DNA from: Flavobacterium sp. 5
GTDB taxonomy: Bacteria > Bacteroidota > Bacteroidia > Flavobacteriales > Flavobacteriaceae
Direction of reading: 5' to 3'
Assembly: GCF_002813295.1 (NCBI RefSeq)
Contig: NZ_PHUE01000001.1
Location: 3,906,001 to 3,970,000 of the forward strand
DNA length: 64,000 nt
A program made the translations under genes and the position numbers. Of this stretch, positions 28,154 through 37,367 are shown one piece after another. The notes under the pieces are model-generated. The model was not told where the DNA came from. It ran no database searches and worked only from the letters and a program-made list of their open reading frames with translations. Within the stretch, counting starts at the first letter, position 1. Every line of letters starts with the position of its first letter.

Positions 28154-28714
28154 TTACCTGTTTAATTTAGAATAAATCATACTGTCCAGAAAACGACCTT
28201 CATAAAATTCATTTTCAATTAAATGAGCTTCCTTTACAAAGCCATTTTTTAATAAAACTTTCTCAGATGCAATATTTTCAGGATCCAAAATAGCCTCTAT
28301 AGAATGTAGTTTCATTTCGTTAAAACCATATTCAACTACTTTTCGTAATGCTTCTGAAACAATCCCTTTTCCATTGTATTCTGGGAATAGCATATATCCG
28401 ACTTCAGCTCTGTAATGTTCTGGTTTCATGCGGTAATGTCCTATGATTCCTAGAATTTTTTCGGGATCATTCAAAAATGTAATTCCCCAGTTAATACCAA
28501 TTCCATTTTCTATTTTGTCATCAAACATTGCAATAAGTTCTAAGGCCTCTTCTTTGGTTTTGAGATAAGGTCTTGGGATGTATTTCATGACTTGCTCATT
28601 CGAACGTAAAACCAAAAGAGTGTCTGCATCATTTGCAGTTAATTGCCTTAATAATAATCGTTCGGTTTTTAATATTGGAAATGGTAAAAAATTAATTTTT
28701 AGCATAGCATTCAA
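28154..28714 (-). CDS. GNAT-family N-acetyltransferase (RimJ/RimL type)
   Basis: A 186-residue acetyltransferase. It begins with the RimL-like ILKTERLLLRQLTANDADTL; the acetyl-CoA segment is GYMLFPEYNGKGIVSEALRK, and AILDPENIASEKVLLKNGF is the typical motif B. Substrates may be ribosomal proteins, other N-termini or small molecules. ATG at 28714 or the Met three codons later could be the start. It lies 12 bp downstream of the aldose epimerase-like gene on the same strand. Confidence 0.88.
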   Translation of the reverse strand: MNAMLKINFLPFPILKTERLLLRQLTANDADTLLVLRSNEQVMKYIPRPYLKTKEEALELIAMFDDKIENGIGINWGITFLNDPEKILGIIGHYRMKPEHYRAEVGYMLFPEYNGKGIVSEALRKVVEYGFNEMKLHSIEAILDPENIASEKVLLKNGFVKEAHLIENEFYEGRFLDSMIYSKLNR

Positions 28715-28726
28715 TTTGAGATTGTT

Positions 28727-29575
28727 TTATAGAACTTCAATAGTGAAAGCAGAATTAAATGTATCATTAGCTTCCAAGATATTAATTCCTTCTTTGTCCA
28801 AAAGGGAACCAAATTTATCCACAGTGTCAGAATATCCAAACCACGGTTCAATACAAATAAAAGGAGCATTTGGAGTCCAAATGCCTAAATCTGGAAAATT
28901 AGGGTAACTTACTTTTAAAAACGGATTTGAATTCTCTAAAATTGTAACTGATTTGGATTCTATGTTTTTGAAAACTAAAGCATCATTTTCGAATAATTTA
29001 TGATTCAAATGCAATTGATTTTGATCCAATGATAGGGTATTAGTAGTATTTGAAATTAGCCCATCTTCTAATAAAAAATATTCTAAAGTATCTTTCGTTT
29101 CAAAGGCTAAGCTATAATTTTCAAAATTTCCTGGCAAATCAAATGCCGGATGTGCCCCAATTGAAAAAGGCATTATTGATTTTCCTTTGTTAAATACTTT
29201 GTATTCTACTTTCAATGTTTTGCCTTCTATAGTATAAATTAAGTACAAATCAAAATCAAAAGGATATTTTTCTTTGGTTTCTTGAGACGCCATTAATAAT
29301 AAAGTCGCGCTATTTTCTTGTTTGTCAATTATTTTAAATTCTATTTCACGTGCAAAACCGTGACGTGATAAATGATATTCAGAATTGTTATGTTGATAGG
29401 AATTATTTTTTAAAGTACCAACTATTGGGAATAAAATAGGAGAGTGTTTTCCCCAAAAGGCAGGATTTCCATTCCAGATATATTCTTTATTCAAATTATC
29501 TTTTAAAGAACATAATTCGGCTCCTATGTGTTTTATTTCTGCAGTTAAAAATGAGTTGGAAATAGTTGTAGTCAC
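28727..29575 (-). CDS. Aldose 1-epimerase family protein
   Basis: A 282-residue beta-sandwich protein of the galactose mutarotase superfamily. Features: AELCSLKDNLNKEYIWNG, the SRHGFARE block with a conserved Arg-His pair, SIGAHPAFDLPG with the catalytic His, and ICIEPWFGYSDT with the catalytic Glu. These fit the LacX/YeaD-like group acting on sugars or sugar phosphates. Substrate specificity is not readable. It is followed by a GNAT gene, probably cotranscribed. Confidence 0.87.
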   Translation of the reverse strand: MTTTISNSFLTAEIKHIGAELCSLKDNLNKEYIWNGNPAFWGKHSPILFPIVGTLKNNSYQHNNSEYHLSRHGFAREIEFKIIDKQENSATLLLMASQETKEKYPFDFDLYLIYTIEGKTLKVEYKVFNKGKSIMPFSIGAHPAFDLPGNFENYSLAFETKDTLEYFLLEDGLISNTTNTLSLDQNQLHLNHKLFENDALVFKNIESKSVTILENSNPFLKVSYPNFPDLGIWTPNAPFICIEPWFGYSDTVDKFGSLLDKEGINILEANDTFNSAFTIEVL

Positions 29576-29826
29576 AATAATAGTTGTTTTTTGTTGTTAA
29601 GAAATGCTGTTGTAAAGATATTTTATAATTCTTACTTGAAGAAGAAAAAATAAAAATTATTTGCAGCGAAAATCAATCAAATTCTTAATTTTAAGATGAA
29701 AATCATTTTTTTTTCCATTAATTTGCTTTGGATAGTTGATAAACATGAATTAAGTATAAAAAAATATTAAAAACAACTGTCTAATATCTACGGATTGAAT
29801 CTTACCTTAAATTTAAAAGCAACTAT

Positions 29827-32106
29827 ATGAAAAACAATCGTTTTAGAGCTGTATTACAAATGGCTTTATTAATTGTGTTTAGCAACTCATGGAGTCAAGA
29901 AACTCCAGCTATTACTACATCAGCTTCCACTTCCACTCCTGTTTCAAAGTATGATTATCATGATGCTTTTGGGCCGTTTTTTTATACAAAAGATGCAACG
30001 CCTACGCGTTCTGCTAGTGGTGAACCTGGATATGGGTATTGGCAAAACAGAGCAGACTATAAATTGACTGCTAAATTAAATGAAAAGACAAATGAAATTG
30101 TTGGTACAGATGTAGTAACCTATACCAATAATAGTAACGATAAAATGACATTTGTTTGGATGCATTTGGATCAAAATTTATTCAAAGCAGACTCTAGAGG
30201 AAATGCACTTATTCCACTTAATGGAAGCCGTAATGGTGCGCGAGGAGAAGTTTTTGATGGAGGACATAAAATCAAATCTGTTAAAATAGTTTCAATTTCA
30301 AAAGGCAAATCTGTTGAGAAAGAAGCAAAATTTAGTATTACAGATACCAGAATGCAAGTTTTTCTTCCAGATGACTTGAAGCCTAAAGGCGGTGTAGTCA
30401 GCATTAAAATTGATTTTTCTTATATCTCCCCAAAAGAAGGTTCGGATAGGACGGGAGTTTTAGATACTAAAAATGGTAAAATTTTTACTATTGCACAATG
30501 GTATCCACGTATGTGTGTGTACGATGATTTAAGAGGATGGAATACCAATCCGTATTTGGGAGCATCTGAGTTTTATTTAGAATATGGCGATCTTGATGTA
30601 AATATTACGGTACCATCAAACCATATTGTAGTTTGTTCAGGTGAATTGTTAAACCCAACAGCTGTGTATTCCACTACCGAACAAAAAAGACTTGCTGAAG
30701 CTAAGAAAAGCGAAAAAACAATAATGATTCGTACAGCTGAAGAGGTTGCAGCCAATGTTTCAAATGCGGGAACAATATCGGTAAAAACTTGGCATTTTAA
30801 AATCAAGAACGCAAGAGATCTTTCATGGGCTTCTTCACCAGCTTTTATTTTAGATGGCGCCAGAATTAATTTACCAAGCGGTGCAAAATCACTGGCATTA
30901 TCGGCTTACCCTGTTGAAAGTGCAGGCAATGAAGCTTGGGGACGTGCAACAGAATATACCAAAACTTCAATCGAAAATTATTCTAAAAGATGGTTTGAAT
31001 ATCCTTATCCAGTAGCTACCAATGTTGCAGGAAATGAGGGAGGAATGGAATATCCAGGAATTGTTTTTTGTGGATGGGAATCTAAAGGAGAAGATTTATG
31101 GGGAGTTACAGATCATGAATTTGGTCATGGTTGGTTCCCAATGATTGTAGGTTCTAATGAGCGTTTATTTGGATGGATGGATGAAGGTTTTAACACTTTT
31201 ATCAATTCTTTAAGTTCTGTCGATTTTAATAAAGGTGAGTATAAAAGTAAAGTAACCGATATGCATAATAGTGCTGATTATTTTACAGATCCAAAGACGG
31301 AACCTATTATGAGTTCACCAGATAATATGAAGGAAAGTAATATTGGTCTTTTGTGCTATTTTAAACCAAGTGCTGGATTGATAATGTTGAGAGAACAGAT
31401 ATTGGGACAAGAGCGTTTTGATTTGGCTTTTAGAACTTATGTTGAACGTTGGGCTTACAAACATCCAGCACCTGATGACTTTTTCAGAACAATGGAAAAT
31501 GTTGCTGGAGAGGATTTAAGTTGGTTTTGGAAAGGGTGGTTTGTTAATAACTGGCGTTTAGATCAAGGAGTAAATTCAGTTAAATATGTGAAAAACGATC
31601 CAGGTAAAGGAGCTGTAATTACTATTGAAAACTTTGAAAAAATGCCTATGCCTGTAGTTTTAGATGTAAAAACAAAAAGCGGAAAAGTTACCCGTGTTAA
31701 TTTACCAGTAGAAATTTGGCAACGTAATATAGTTTGGTCTTTCAAAGTAGATACTACCGAAGAAATAGAGAGTGTAGTTATTGATCCAAGTCATGTATTT
31801 CCTGATGTGAACGAAAGTAATAATACTTGGAAATCTGATAAAGGAACAATTGAGAAGGATGTTATTTTAGATGGTTATTTAGGGAAATTTTCGACTACTA
31901 AAGCGCCATTAAAAATTGAATTTACTGAAAAAAATAGCGTACTCTTCGCTGAAATTACAAATTATCCTAAATTTTCACTTACTCAAATTGATAAAGATAA
32001 ATTTGAATCTAAAGAGGCAGGAGTTATATTTCAGTTTAACGAAGCTAAAAATGGATTTGATATGATTATTAGTGCAGATCAAAAAATACCTTTTACCAGA
32101 GATTAA
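29827..32106 (+). CDS. Secreted M1-family zinc metallopeptidase
   Basis: A 759-residue exported peptidase with a signal peptide ([20 protein letters not shown]). Zinc ligands are His430 and His434 in HEFGH plus Glu453 in WMDEGF, the exact HExxH-x18-E spacing of M1. The substrate-amine motif appears as GGMEYPG in place of GAMEN. The C-terminal 150 residues are beta-rich with no clear sorting domain. It should trim N-terminal residues from peptides in the periplasm or outside the cell. A terminator follows. Confidence 0.92.
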   Translation: MKNNRFRAVLQMALLIVFSNSWSQETPAITTSASTSTPVSKYDYHDAFGPFFYTKDATPTRSASGEPGYGYWQNRADYKLTAKLNEKTNEIVGTDVVTYTNNSNDKMTFVWMHLDQNLFKADSRGNALIPLNGSRNGARGEVFDGGHKIKSVKIVSISKGKSVEKEAKFSITDTRMQVFLPDDLKPKGGVVSIKIDFSYISPKEGSDRTGVLDTKNGKIFTIAQWYPRMCVYDDLRGWNTNPYLGASEFYLEYGDLDVNITVPSNHIVVCSGELLNPTAVYSTTEQKRLAEAKKSEKTIMIRTAEEVAANVSNAGTISVKTWHFKIKNARDLSWASSPAFILDGARINLPSGAKSLALSAYPVESAGNEAWGRATEYTKTSIENYSKRWFEYPYPVATNVAGNEGGMEYPGIVFCGWESKGEDLWGVTDHEFGHGWFPMIVGSNERLFGWMDEGFNTFINSLSSVDFNKGEYKSKVTDMHNSADYFTDPKTEPIMSSPDNMKESNIGLLCYFKPSAGLIMLREQILGQERFDLAFRTYVERWAYKHPAPDDFFRTMENVAGEDLSWFWKGWFVNNWRLDQGVNSVKYVKNDPGKGAVITIENFEKMPMPVVLDVKTKSGKVTRVNLPVEIWQRNIVWSFKVDTTEEIESVVIDPSHVFPDVNESNNTWKSDKGTIEKDVILDGYLGKFSTTKAPLKIEFTEKNSVLFAEITNYPKFSLTQIDKDKFESKEAGVIFQFNEAKNGFDMIISADQKIPFTRD

Positions 32107-32128
32107 AAATATTCTTACTCATATAAAA

Positions 32129-32160
32129 AAAAAGACTTGTAGATTTCTACAAGTCTTTTT
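32129..32160. terminator. Bidirectional terminator between M1 peptidase and aguA
   Basis: Near-perfect palindrome: AAAAAGACTTGTAGA pairs with TCTACAAGTCTTTTT, with A and T tracts at the ends. The two flanking genes converge here. Confidence 0.9.
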
Positions 32161-32173
32161 TTTATAATATATT

Positions 32174-33214
32174 TTATTCTGGAATTTGTTGACTCAAGCA
32201 ATGTAATGTTCCGAATCCCCAAATAAAATCGACACAGCTAATTCCAATTATTTCGCGATCTGGGAAACATTCAGATAAAATATTTAAAGCTACTCTGTCG
32301 TTACTATCATTAAAAGTAGGAACCAAAACACAGTTATTCAAAATTAAGAAATTGGCATAACTGGCAGGTAATCTTAAATCCTCAAAATCGACACGTTTTG
32401 GCATTGGCAAAGCTACAATTATTGGAGATTTTCCGTTTTCTAACTTCGCATTTTGTAAACGTTTCAAATTATCCTGTAAAGGTTTATAATTAGAATCATT
32501 TTTATCTGTCTCAACAATTGTTACAATGGTATCTTCGTTTACAAATCGGCATAAATCATCAATATGCCCGTGGGTATCATCCCCTTCAATTCCATCTCCT
32601 AACCAAATTACATTAGTTACTCCTAAATATTCTTTGAAAACGGCTTCGTAATCTTCTTTGGTGAAATTTTCATTTCGAACCTGGATAGTAGGATGCATTA
32701 AACATTCTTCGGAAGTTAATAAGGTACCACGTCCGTTAACATCAATAGCACCGCCTTCAACAATAACAGGTTTACCTTTGTACATTACTTGGGTTACTGG
32801 AATATTAAGAAACTCGCCTACTTTGGCCGGAACATGTTTATCAAGATTGATATTCTTGTATTTGGCCCAACCGTTGAAATTGAAATTCAATGCTTCTCTC
32901 TCTGTGCCATTTTTTACAATAATTGGTCCAGAATCGCGCATCCAACTGCGATTAGTTTTGTGTATGATGAAAGAGATATTGCTCATTTTTACGTGAGCCG
33001 TTTCTAACATCTCATTTACTTTACTTTTTTGGTTTTCATTGGTTACTACCAAGAAAACTTGTTCATAAGTAGCTACTTTTTTGATGAATTCAACAAAAGC
33101 CCATTGTACGGCTTCGTATTTTCCTGGCCAGTCTTTACCGTTATGTGGAAAACACAATAAAATTCCTTGTTGTTTTTCCCACTCCGCAGGAAATCGTCTC
33201 GTAATTGCTGTCAT
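32174..33214 (-). CDS. aguA: Agmatine deiminase
   Basis: A 346-residue guanidine-group hydrolase that converts agmatine to N-carbamoylputrescine. It starts RRFPAEWEKQQGILLCFPHN; the conserved TNRSWMRDSGPIIV and EGGAIDVNGRGTLLTSEEC blocks and HGHIDDLCRF are present; the catalytic Cys is in the C-terminal GFGTLHCLSQQIPE. The next enzyme of the pathway, aguB, is 2 kb away on the same strand, separated by an unrelated plus-strand lipoprotein gene. A TATCTTTG box lies on the minus strand at 33240-33247. Confidence 0.94.
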   Translation of the reverse strand: MTAITRRFPAEWEKQQGILLCFPHNGKDWPGKYEAVQWAFVEFIKKVATYEQVFLVVTNENQKSKVNEMLETAHVKMSNISFIIHKTNRSWMRDSGPIIVKNGTEREALNFNFNGWAKYKNINLDKHVPAKVGEFLNIPVTQVMYKGKPVIVEGGAIDVNGRGTLLTSEECLMHPTIQVRNENFTKEDYEAVFKEYLGVTNVIWLGDGIEGDDTHGHIDDLCRFVNEDTIVTIVETDKNDSNYKPLQDNLKRLQNAKLENGKSPIIVALPMPKRVDFEDLRLPASYANFLILNNCVLVPTFNDSNDRVALNILSECFPDREIIGISCVDFIWGFGTLHCLSQQIPE

Positions 33215-33282
33215 AGATAAATGCTAATTGAAATGTGTGCAAAGATATGCAAACAGTAGGATTAATGAAAGCGAGAATTATT

Positions 33283-33308
33283 AGTTGAAAGTTGAAAGTT
33301 GAAAGTTG
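33283..33308. repeat. 7-bp tandem repeat (AGTTGAA x 3.7)
   Basis: Three full AGTTGAA units and a partial fourth in the gap upstream of aguA. The unit differs from AATTATG but the period is again seven. Confidence 0.85.
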
Positions 33309-33349
33309 TAGTTTTGGGTTTGTTAGCAAAAATATAACATCTCTCCTTT

Positions 33350-33422
33350 TAGCCCTGATGGTAGTGGAGTCCTTTTTATAAAGCTTTTTTTCTTTATAAA
33401 AAGATATAGTGGACAGCAGGAA
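33350..33422 (+). repeat. Dispersed hairpin element, copy A
   Basis: Conserved left end TAGCCCTGATGGTAGTGG and right end GATATAGTGGACAGCAGGAA flank a perfect 12-bp stem (CTTTTTATAAAG at 33372-33383, CTTTATAAAAAG at 33392-33403). Related copies are at 49515, 56764 (minus) and 58569. It occupies the gap of about 380 bp between aguA and the next lipoprotein gene. Confidence 0.85.
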
Positions 33423-33495
33423 ACTATTTTTCTTAAAAATGCCTTTTTATTTCTCTCCTTAAATATAAAATTTAATAATTATTTAATGATTGACA

Positions 33496-33541
33496 AATTA
33501 TGGAATTGTTATAGTAAACATTTGATAATAGTTCCATAATT
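33496..33541. promoter_or_regulatory. Inverted repeat upstream of the choice-of-anchor lipoprotein gene
   Basis: AATTATGGAA (33496-33505) and TTCCATAATT (33532-33541) are perfect 10-bp inverted arms separated by 26 bases. The spacing fits two operator half-sites or a looped regulator site better than a terminator. It ends 52 bp before the chosen start codon. Confidence 0.45.
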
Positions 33542-33593
33542 AGCGCAGTAGCCTTGAATGTTATTTTTGAAAAAAATTAAAACTTTAAAAAAA

Positions 33594-35120
33594 ATGATAA
33601 AGAAAGGCCTTGTTGCATTTGCAATTTTATTTTTGATTATTGGTTGTGAAAAGAATGATGATTCTAATGATTCTAGTGAAGAAATGGTAAACGAAAACCC
33701 ATCAACTTTTAAGGAAATTGGATCATTAACGATAGGAGGAACTGGAGCTGCAGAGATTAGCGCTTATGATGAAACTACCAAAAGACTGTTTACAGTAAAT
33801 AACAGTAGTACTAATAAAATTGATGTAATTGATATATCCGATCCTACTAAACCAACTTTAGTAGCAAGTATTGATTTAGCTCCTTATAGTGGAGCGGCTA
33901 ATAGTGTTACGACGTTTAACGGAAAATTAGCAGTGGCTATGGAGTCAAAAATTAATAAGCAAGATCCTGGTAAAGTTGTGGTTTTTGAAACTTCAAATTA
34001 CGCTCTTGTTAAAGAAGTTACTGTTGGAGCATTACCAGATATGATTACTTATTCTCATGATGGTAAATTTATATTAACTGCTAATGAAGGTGAACCAAAT
34101 GATGATTATTCACAAGATCCTGATGGTTCGGTTTCTATTATTGATATAGCGTCTAATTATGCTGTTACAACATTGAATTTTGCTAGTTTTAGTAGTGAAT
34201 TGGCAACTTTAAAAACAAAAGGTTTCCGAATTGCTAGCGCAACTAATAATTTTGCTGCGGATATTGAACCGGAATATATTACCGTTTCTGCCGATTCTAA
34301 AACGGCTTGGGTAACACTTCAGGAGAACAATGGTATTGCTAAAATTGATTTGACGACTAAAAAAATTACTCAGATTTTTCCTTTAGGATATAAAGACTAT
34401 AGTTTAGCAGAAAATGCAATTGATATTAGTGATAAAGATGGTGCAATAGCTTTTAATACTTGGAAATTAAAAGGAATGTTTCAGCCAGATGCAATTAGCA
34501 ACTTTGAAATGAATAATGTGCAATATCTTGTGACTGCCAATGAAGGTGATGCTCGTGAATACAGTGCTTTTACGGATGTGAAAAGAATTAATAATTCTTC
34601 AGTTGTATTGGATCCAGCTATTTTTCCCAATGCTGTTGCTTTAAAAGCAGATGCTAGTATGGGAAGATTAAATATCAATACCAAAATGGGTGATATAGAT
34701 GGTGATGGTGATTTTGATGAATTAGTAGGGTTTGGTGCACGTTCATTTTCTATTTGGAATGGAGCAACTGGACAATTAGTATTTGATAGTAAAAACGAAT
34801 TAGACAGAAAAGCGAATGATTTTGGTGTGTATGATGATGGACGAAGTGATGATAAAGGAGCAGAACCAGAAGCAGTTTATACGGCCAAAATGGGAGATAA
34901 ACAAATTTTGTTTGTAGGATTGGAAAGAGCTGATGCTGTAATGATGTATGATATAAGTATTCCAACAGCTCCAAAATATTTACAAGCTTTAAAAACCGGT
35001 GATGCACCTGAAGGAGTTTTTTATATTCCTGCTAGTAAAAGTCCAACGAAAAGAAGTTTACTGGTAGTAAGCAGTGAAGGAGACGGTACTGTAAAAATTT
35101 ACCAGCCTGATTTGAATTAA
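33594..35120 (+). CDS. Choice-of-anchor I type surface lipoprotein (beta-propeller)
   Basis: A 508-residue lipoprotein (lipid Cys18 in LIIGC, then EKNDDSND, an acidic tract like Bacteroidota surface-export signals). The body has propeller-type repeats (RLFTVNNSSTNKIDVIDISD, then GKFILTANEGEPNDDYSQ, then YLVTANEGDAREY) and a Ca-binding-like DGDGDFDE segment. I recall this as the choice-of-anchor I family, sometimes called alkaline phosphatase-like; enzymatic activity is not established. An in-frame start at 33558 exists, but 33594 gives the proper signal peptide. Confidence 0.83.
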   Translation: MIKKGLVAFAILFLIIGCEKNDDSNDSSEEMVNENPSTFKEIGSLTIGGTGAAEISAYDETTKRLFTVNNSSTNKIDVIDISDPTKPTLVASIDLAPYSGAANSVTTFNGKLAVAMESKINKQDPGKVVVFETSNYALVKEVTVGALPDMITYSHDGKFILTANEGEPNDDYSQDPDGSVSIIDIASNYAVTTLNFASFSSELATLKTKGFRIASATNNFAADIEPEYITVSADSKTAWVTLQENNGIAKIDLTTKKITQIFPLGYKDYSLAENAIDISDKDGAIAFNTWKLKGMFQPDAISNFEMNNVQYLVTANEGDAREYSAFTDVKRINNSSVVLDPAIFPNAVALKADASMGRLNINTKMGDIDGDGDFDELVGFGARSFSIWNGATGQLVFDSKNELDRKANDFGVYDDGRSDDKGAEPEAVYTAKMGDKQILFVGLERADAVMMYDISIPTAPKYLQALKTGDAPEGVFYIPASKSPTKRSLLVVSSEGDGTVKIYQPDLN

Positions 35121-35185
35121 TAAAAGTTACTTAGAGACTAAGTTTCTAAGATTTTAAAAGAATTTATTTAGATATTAGTTTAAAA

Positions 35186-35223
35186 AAATCTACCAAGAGT
35201 AAGTTATTACTAATGGTAGATTT
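35186..35223. terminator. Terminator-like hairpin between convergent genes
   Basis: AAATCTACCA (35186-35195) pairs with TGGTAGATTT (35214-35223); an inner AGTAA/TTACT extends the structure, and an A-run precedes it. It lies between the lipoprotein gene and aguB. Confidence 0.75.
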
Positions 35224-35251
35224 TATGTTTTTATGGTGATTTAGAAACAAA

Positions 35252-36139
35252 TTAGTCAATAGCTCTTTTGGTAATATCACCAAAAGCATCAATTCTTCTA
35301 TCTCTGAAAAATGGCCAGTTCTGACGGACATTTTCTTGTAAATCTAAGTCAACTTCGGCTATTAAGATTTCTTCTTTATCGTGAGAGGCTTGTGCCAAAA
35401 TTTCTCCTTGTGGTCCTGCAATAAACGATGATCCCCAAAACTGAATTCCTGCTGTATCAGGTAGATATTGCTCTAATCCAATTCGGTTCGCGGCAGCTAC
35501 ATACACTCCATTAGCAACAGCATGACCTTTCATGACACTCATCCAAGCACCGTGTTGGTTTTCTCCGTATTGCTCTTTTTCTTGTGGATGCCATCCAATT
35601 GCAGTTGGATAAAATAAAACTTCGGCTCCTTTCAAAGCTGTTAATCTCGCTGCTTCTGGATACCATTGATCCCAGCAAATTAAAGTTCCTATTTTTCCTT
35701 TTTGAGTTGGAATAGTCTTAAATCCTAGATCACCAGGCGTGAAATAGAATTTTTCATAGAAATGTGGATCATCTGGAATGTGCATTTTTCGGTACAAACC
35801 AGCTTCAGATCCATCAGTATCAATGATGTAAGCGCTGTTATGGTAAATTCCTGCCATTCTTTTTTCGAAGAAAGGAACAATGATTACTACACCTAATTCT
35901 TTTGCCAAAGCACTAAAAGCAATAAAGGAAGTACTGTATAATGGTTCTGCTAAAGCAAAATTATCAACATCTTCACTTTGACAAAAATAATGACTGCTAT
36001 ATAATTCAGGTAGCGAAATTACTTCGGCACCTTGATTGGCTGCATCACGAACCCAACTCAAACATTTTTTTAGGTTGTTTTCTGCAACGTCGTTTAAATT
36101 TAATTGGATTACTGCTATTTTGTATTTCTTCTTTGACAT
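35252..36139 (-). CDS. aguB: N-carbamoylputrescine amidase
   Basis: A 295-residue nitrilase-superfamily amidase that releases putrescine from N-carbamoylputrescine. The catalytic Glu is in SLPELYSS, Lys in YRKMHIPDD and Cys in LICWDQWYPEAAR. The domain is typical of the AguB group. An upstream TTG at 36160 is in frame, but ATG 36139 (MSKKKYKIAVIQLN) is better placed behind the -7 box. It works with AguA (32174) in making putrescine from agmatine. Confidence 0.93.
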   Translation of the reverse strand: MSKKKYKIAVIQLNLNDVAENNLKKCLSWVRDAANQGAEVISLPELYSSHYFCQSEDVDNFALAEPLYSTSFIAFSALAKELGVVIIVPFFEKRMAGIYHNSAYIIDTDGSEAGLYRKMHIPDDPHFYEKFYFTPGDLGFKTIPTQKGKIGTLICWDQWYPEAARLTALKGAEVLFYPTAIGWHPQEKEQYGENQHGAWMSVMKGHAVANGVYVAAANRIGLEQYLPDTAGIQFWGSSFIAGPQGEILAQASHDKEEILIAEVDLDLQENVRQNWPFFRDRRIDAFGDITKRAID

Positions 36140-36157
36140 GGTAAAAAAATTAGAGTG

Positions 36158-36198
36158 CAAAAATAGTTATTTTTTCTGAAGAGTTATACTCTTCAGAA
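36158..36198 (-). promoter_or_regulatory. aguB -7 box with a perfect palindrome in the -33 region
   Basis: TATTTTTG on the minus strand (complement of 36158-36165). Just upstream is a perfect 11-bp inverted repeat, TTCTGAAGAGT / ACTCTTCAGAA (36174-36184, 36188-36198) with a TAT centre. No TTG element is found. No T-run follows the hairpin on either strand, so it looks like an operator more than a terminator. Confidence 0.55.
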
Positions 36199-36229
36199 TT
36201 GGAAAATATAGAAATTGGTTGTTAATGCA

Positions 36230-36583
36230 TTATTTTGCTATTATTTTCTTTCGATGCTCAAAACCCCAGTCAGCAATTACATTGATCACTTTTTTTAGAG
36301 TAGAACCATATTCAGTAATTTCATATTCTACTGTAATGGGCTGAGTGTTTACAACAGTTCTGGTAATAAGTAGGTTTGCTTCTAGTTCTTTCAAATCTCT
36401 ACTTAGCATTTTTCCAGATATACCTTTAACTTCTTTCAAAATATCTGTATAGCGCATTTTTTGAAAGCATAGACACGCAATAATGGAGACTTTCCATTTA
36501 CCATTAAGGATATCCATTACGTCGTGAATCGCTATAATCCTGTTAGTACATTCTTTTTTTGAGTGGTTCTCTTCAATGATCAT
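36230..36583 (-). CDS. HxlR-family winged-helix regulator
   Basis: A 117-residue MarR-like regulator of the HxlR/DUF24 group. The signature block is MDILNGKWKVSIIACLCFQK followed by MRYTDILKEVKGISGKMLSR and DLKELEANLLITRT. Such proteins often sense electrophiles or redox stress and control a divergent oxidoreductase; here the divergent gene is a nitroreductase. It has several Cys residues in the N-terminal part (Cys12, and Cys39 and Cys41 in ACLC) that could be sensors. A palindrome lies between the two genes. Confidence 0.93.
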   Translation of the reverse strand: MIIEENHSKKECTNRIIAIHDVMDILNGKWKVSIIACLCFQKMRYTDILKEVKGISGKMLSRDLKELEANLLITRTVVNTQPITVEYEITEYGSTLKKVINVIADWGFEHRKKIIAK

Positions 36584-36627
36584 ACAATGTTATTTAGTTA
36601 CTTTTTTGTCACTATTACTTTTGGTTA

Positions 36628-36664
36628 CAAAGTTACTAAAAGTAACAAGGTTTGTGTAGTTTTG
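36628..36664. promoter_or_regulatory. Likely HxlR operator between two divergent -7 boxes
   Basis: GTTACTaaaAGTAAC (36632-36646) is a perfect dyad and resembles operators of HxlR regulators (TTACT...AGTAA type). The minus-strand -7 box TAACTTTG (complement of 36628-36635) for the regulator overlaps it, and the plus-strand -7 box TAGTTTTG (36657-36664) for the nitroreductase is 10 bp away. Confidence 0.6.
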
Positions 36665-36693
36665 TATTAACTTATTTTAAAAAAGAGATACAC

Positions 36694-37326
36694 ATGAAAT
36701 TAATAGAAGCTTTGAACTGGCGTTATGCCACAAAGAAAATGAACGGTCAAACAGTACCGCAAGAAAAACTAGATTACATATTGGAAGCTACAAGACTATC
36801 TCCATCATCATCTGGATTACAGCCATATGAAATATTTGTAATCAGTAATTCTGAGTTGCTAGAAAAAATTAAACCATTTGCGTGGAATCAAAGTCAAATA
36901 ACAGACTGTTCTCATCTATTGGTTTTTGCTGCTTGGGATGGATATTCACTGGAAAAAATCACTAAAGTTTTTGATAGAACTCTAGCTGAAAGAGGACTTC
37001 CGGCTGATAAAATGGATGACTACAAAAAAACACTTTGGGGAATGTATGAGCCACTTTCTACCGAATGGCATGCTAATCATGCAGCTCGTCAGGCATATAT
37101 AGCATTGGGAGTTGCCATGGTTGCTGCAGCAGAACAACAAGTAGATGCTACACCAATGGAGGGTTTTAGTAACGACGAATTGGATAAACTTTTAGAATTA
37201 AAAGAAAAAGGATTGAAAAGCGCAGTGATTTTGCCACTTGGTTACAGAGACGAAGCTAATGATTGGTTGGTTAATATGAAAAAAGTAAGAACTCCAAAAG
37301 AAAAGTTTGTTACCGAAATTAAGTAA
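36694..37326 (+). CDS. NAD(P)H-dependent nitroreductase (NfsB-like)
   Basis: A 210-residue FMN enzyme of the nitroreductase superfamily. It begins MKLIEALNWRYATKKMNGQT, with LSPSSSGLQPYEIFVI for FMN binding and the C-terminal GFSNDELDKLLEL and KSAVILPLGYRD blocks. The upstream in-frame start at 36652 would lie over the -7 box, so ATG 36694 is chosen. It is divergent from the HxlR regulator and followed by a flavin monooxygenase, suggesting a response to electrophiles or quinones. A paralogue is at 48317. Confidence 0.9.
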   Translation: MKLIEALNWRYATKKMNGQTVPQEKLDYILEATRLSPSSSGLQPYEIFVISNSELLEKIKPFAWNQSQITDCSHLLVFAAWDGYSLEKITKVFDRTLAERGLPADKMDDYKKTLWGMYEPLSTEWHANHAARQAYIALGVAMVAAAEQQVDATPMEGFSNDELDKLLELKEKGLKSAVILPLGYRDEANDWLVNMKKVRTPKEKFVTEIK

Positions 37327-37367
37327 TAGTTTCATAATACCTAATTTTGTACAAATCCAATAGCAAT

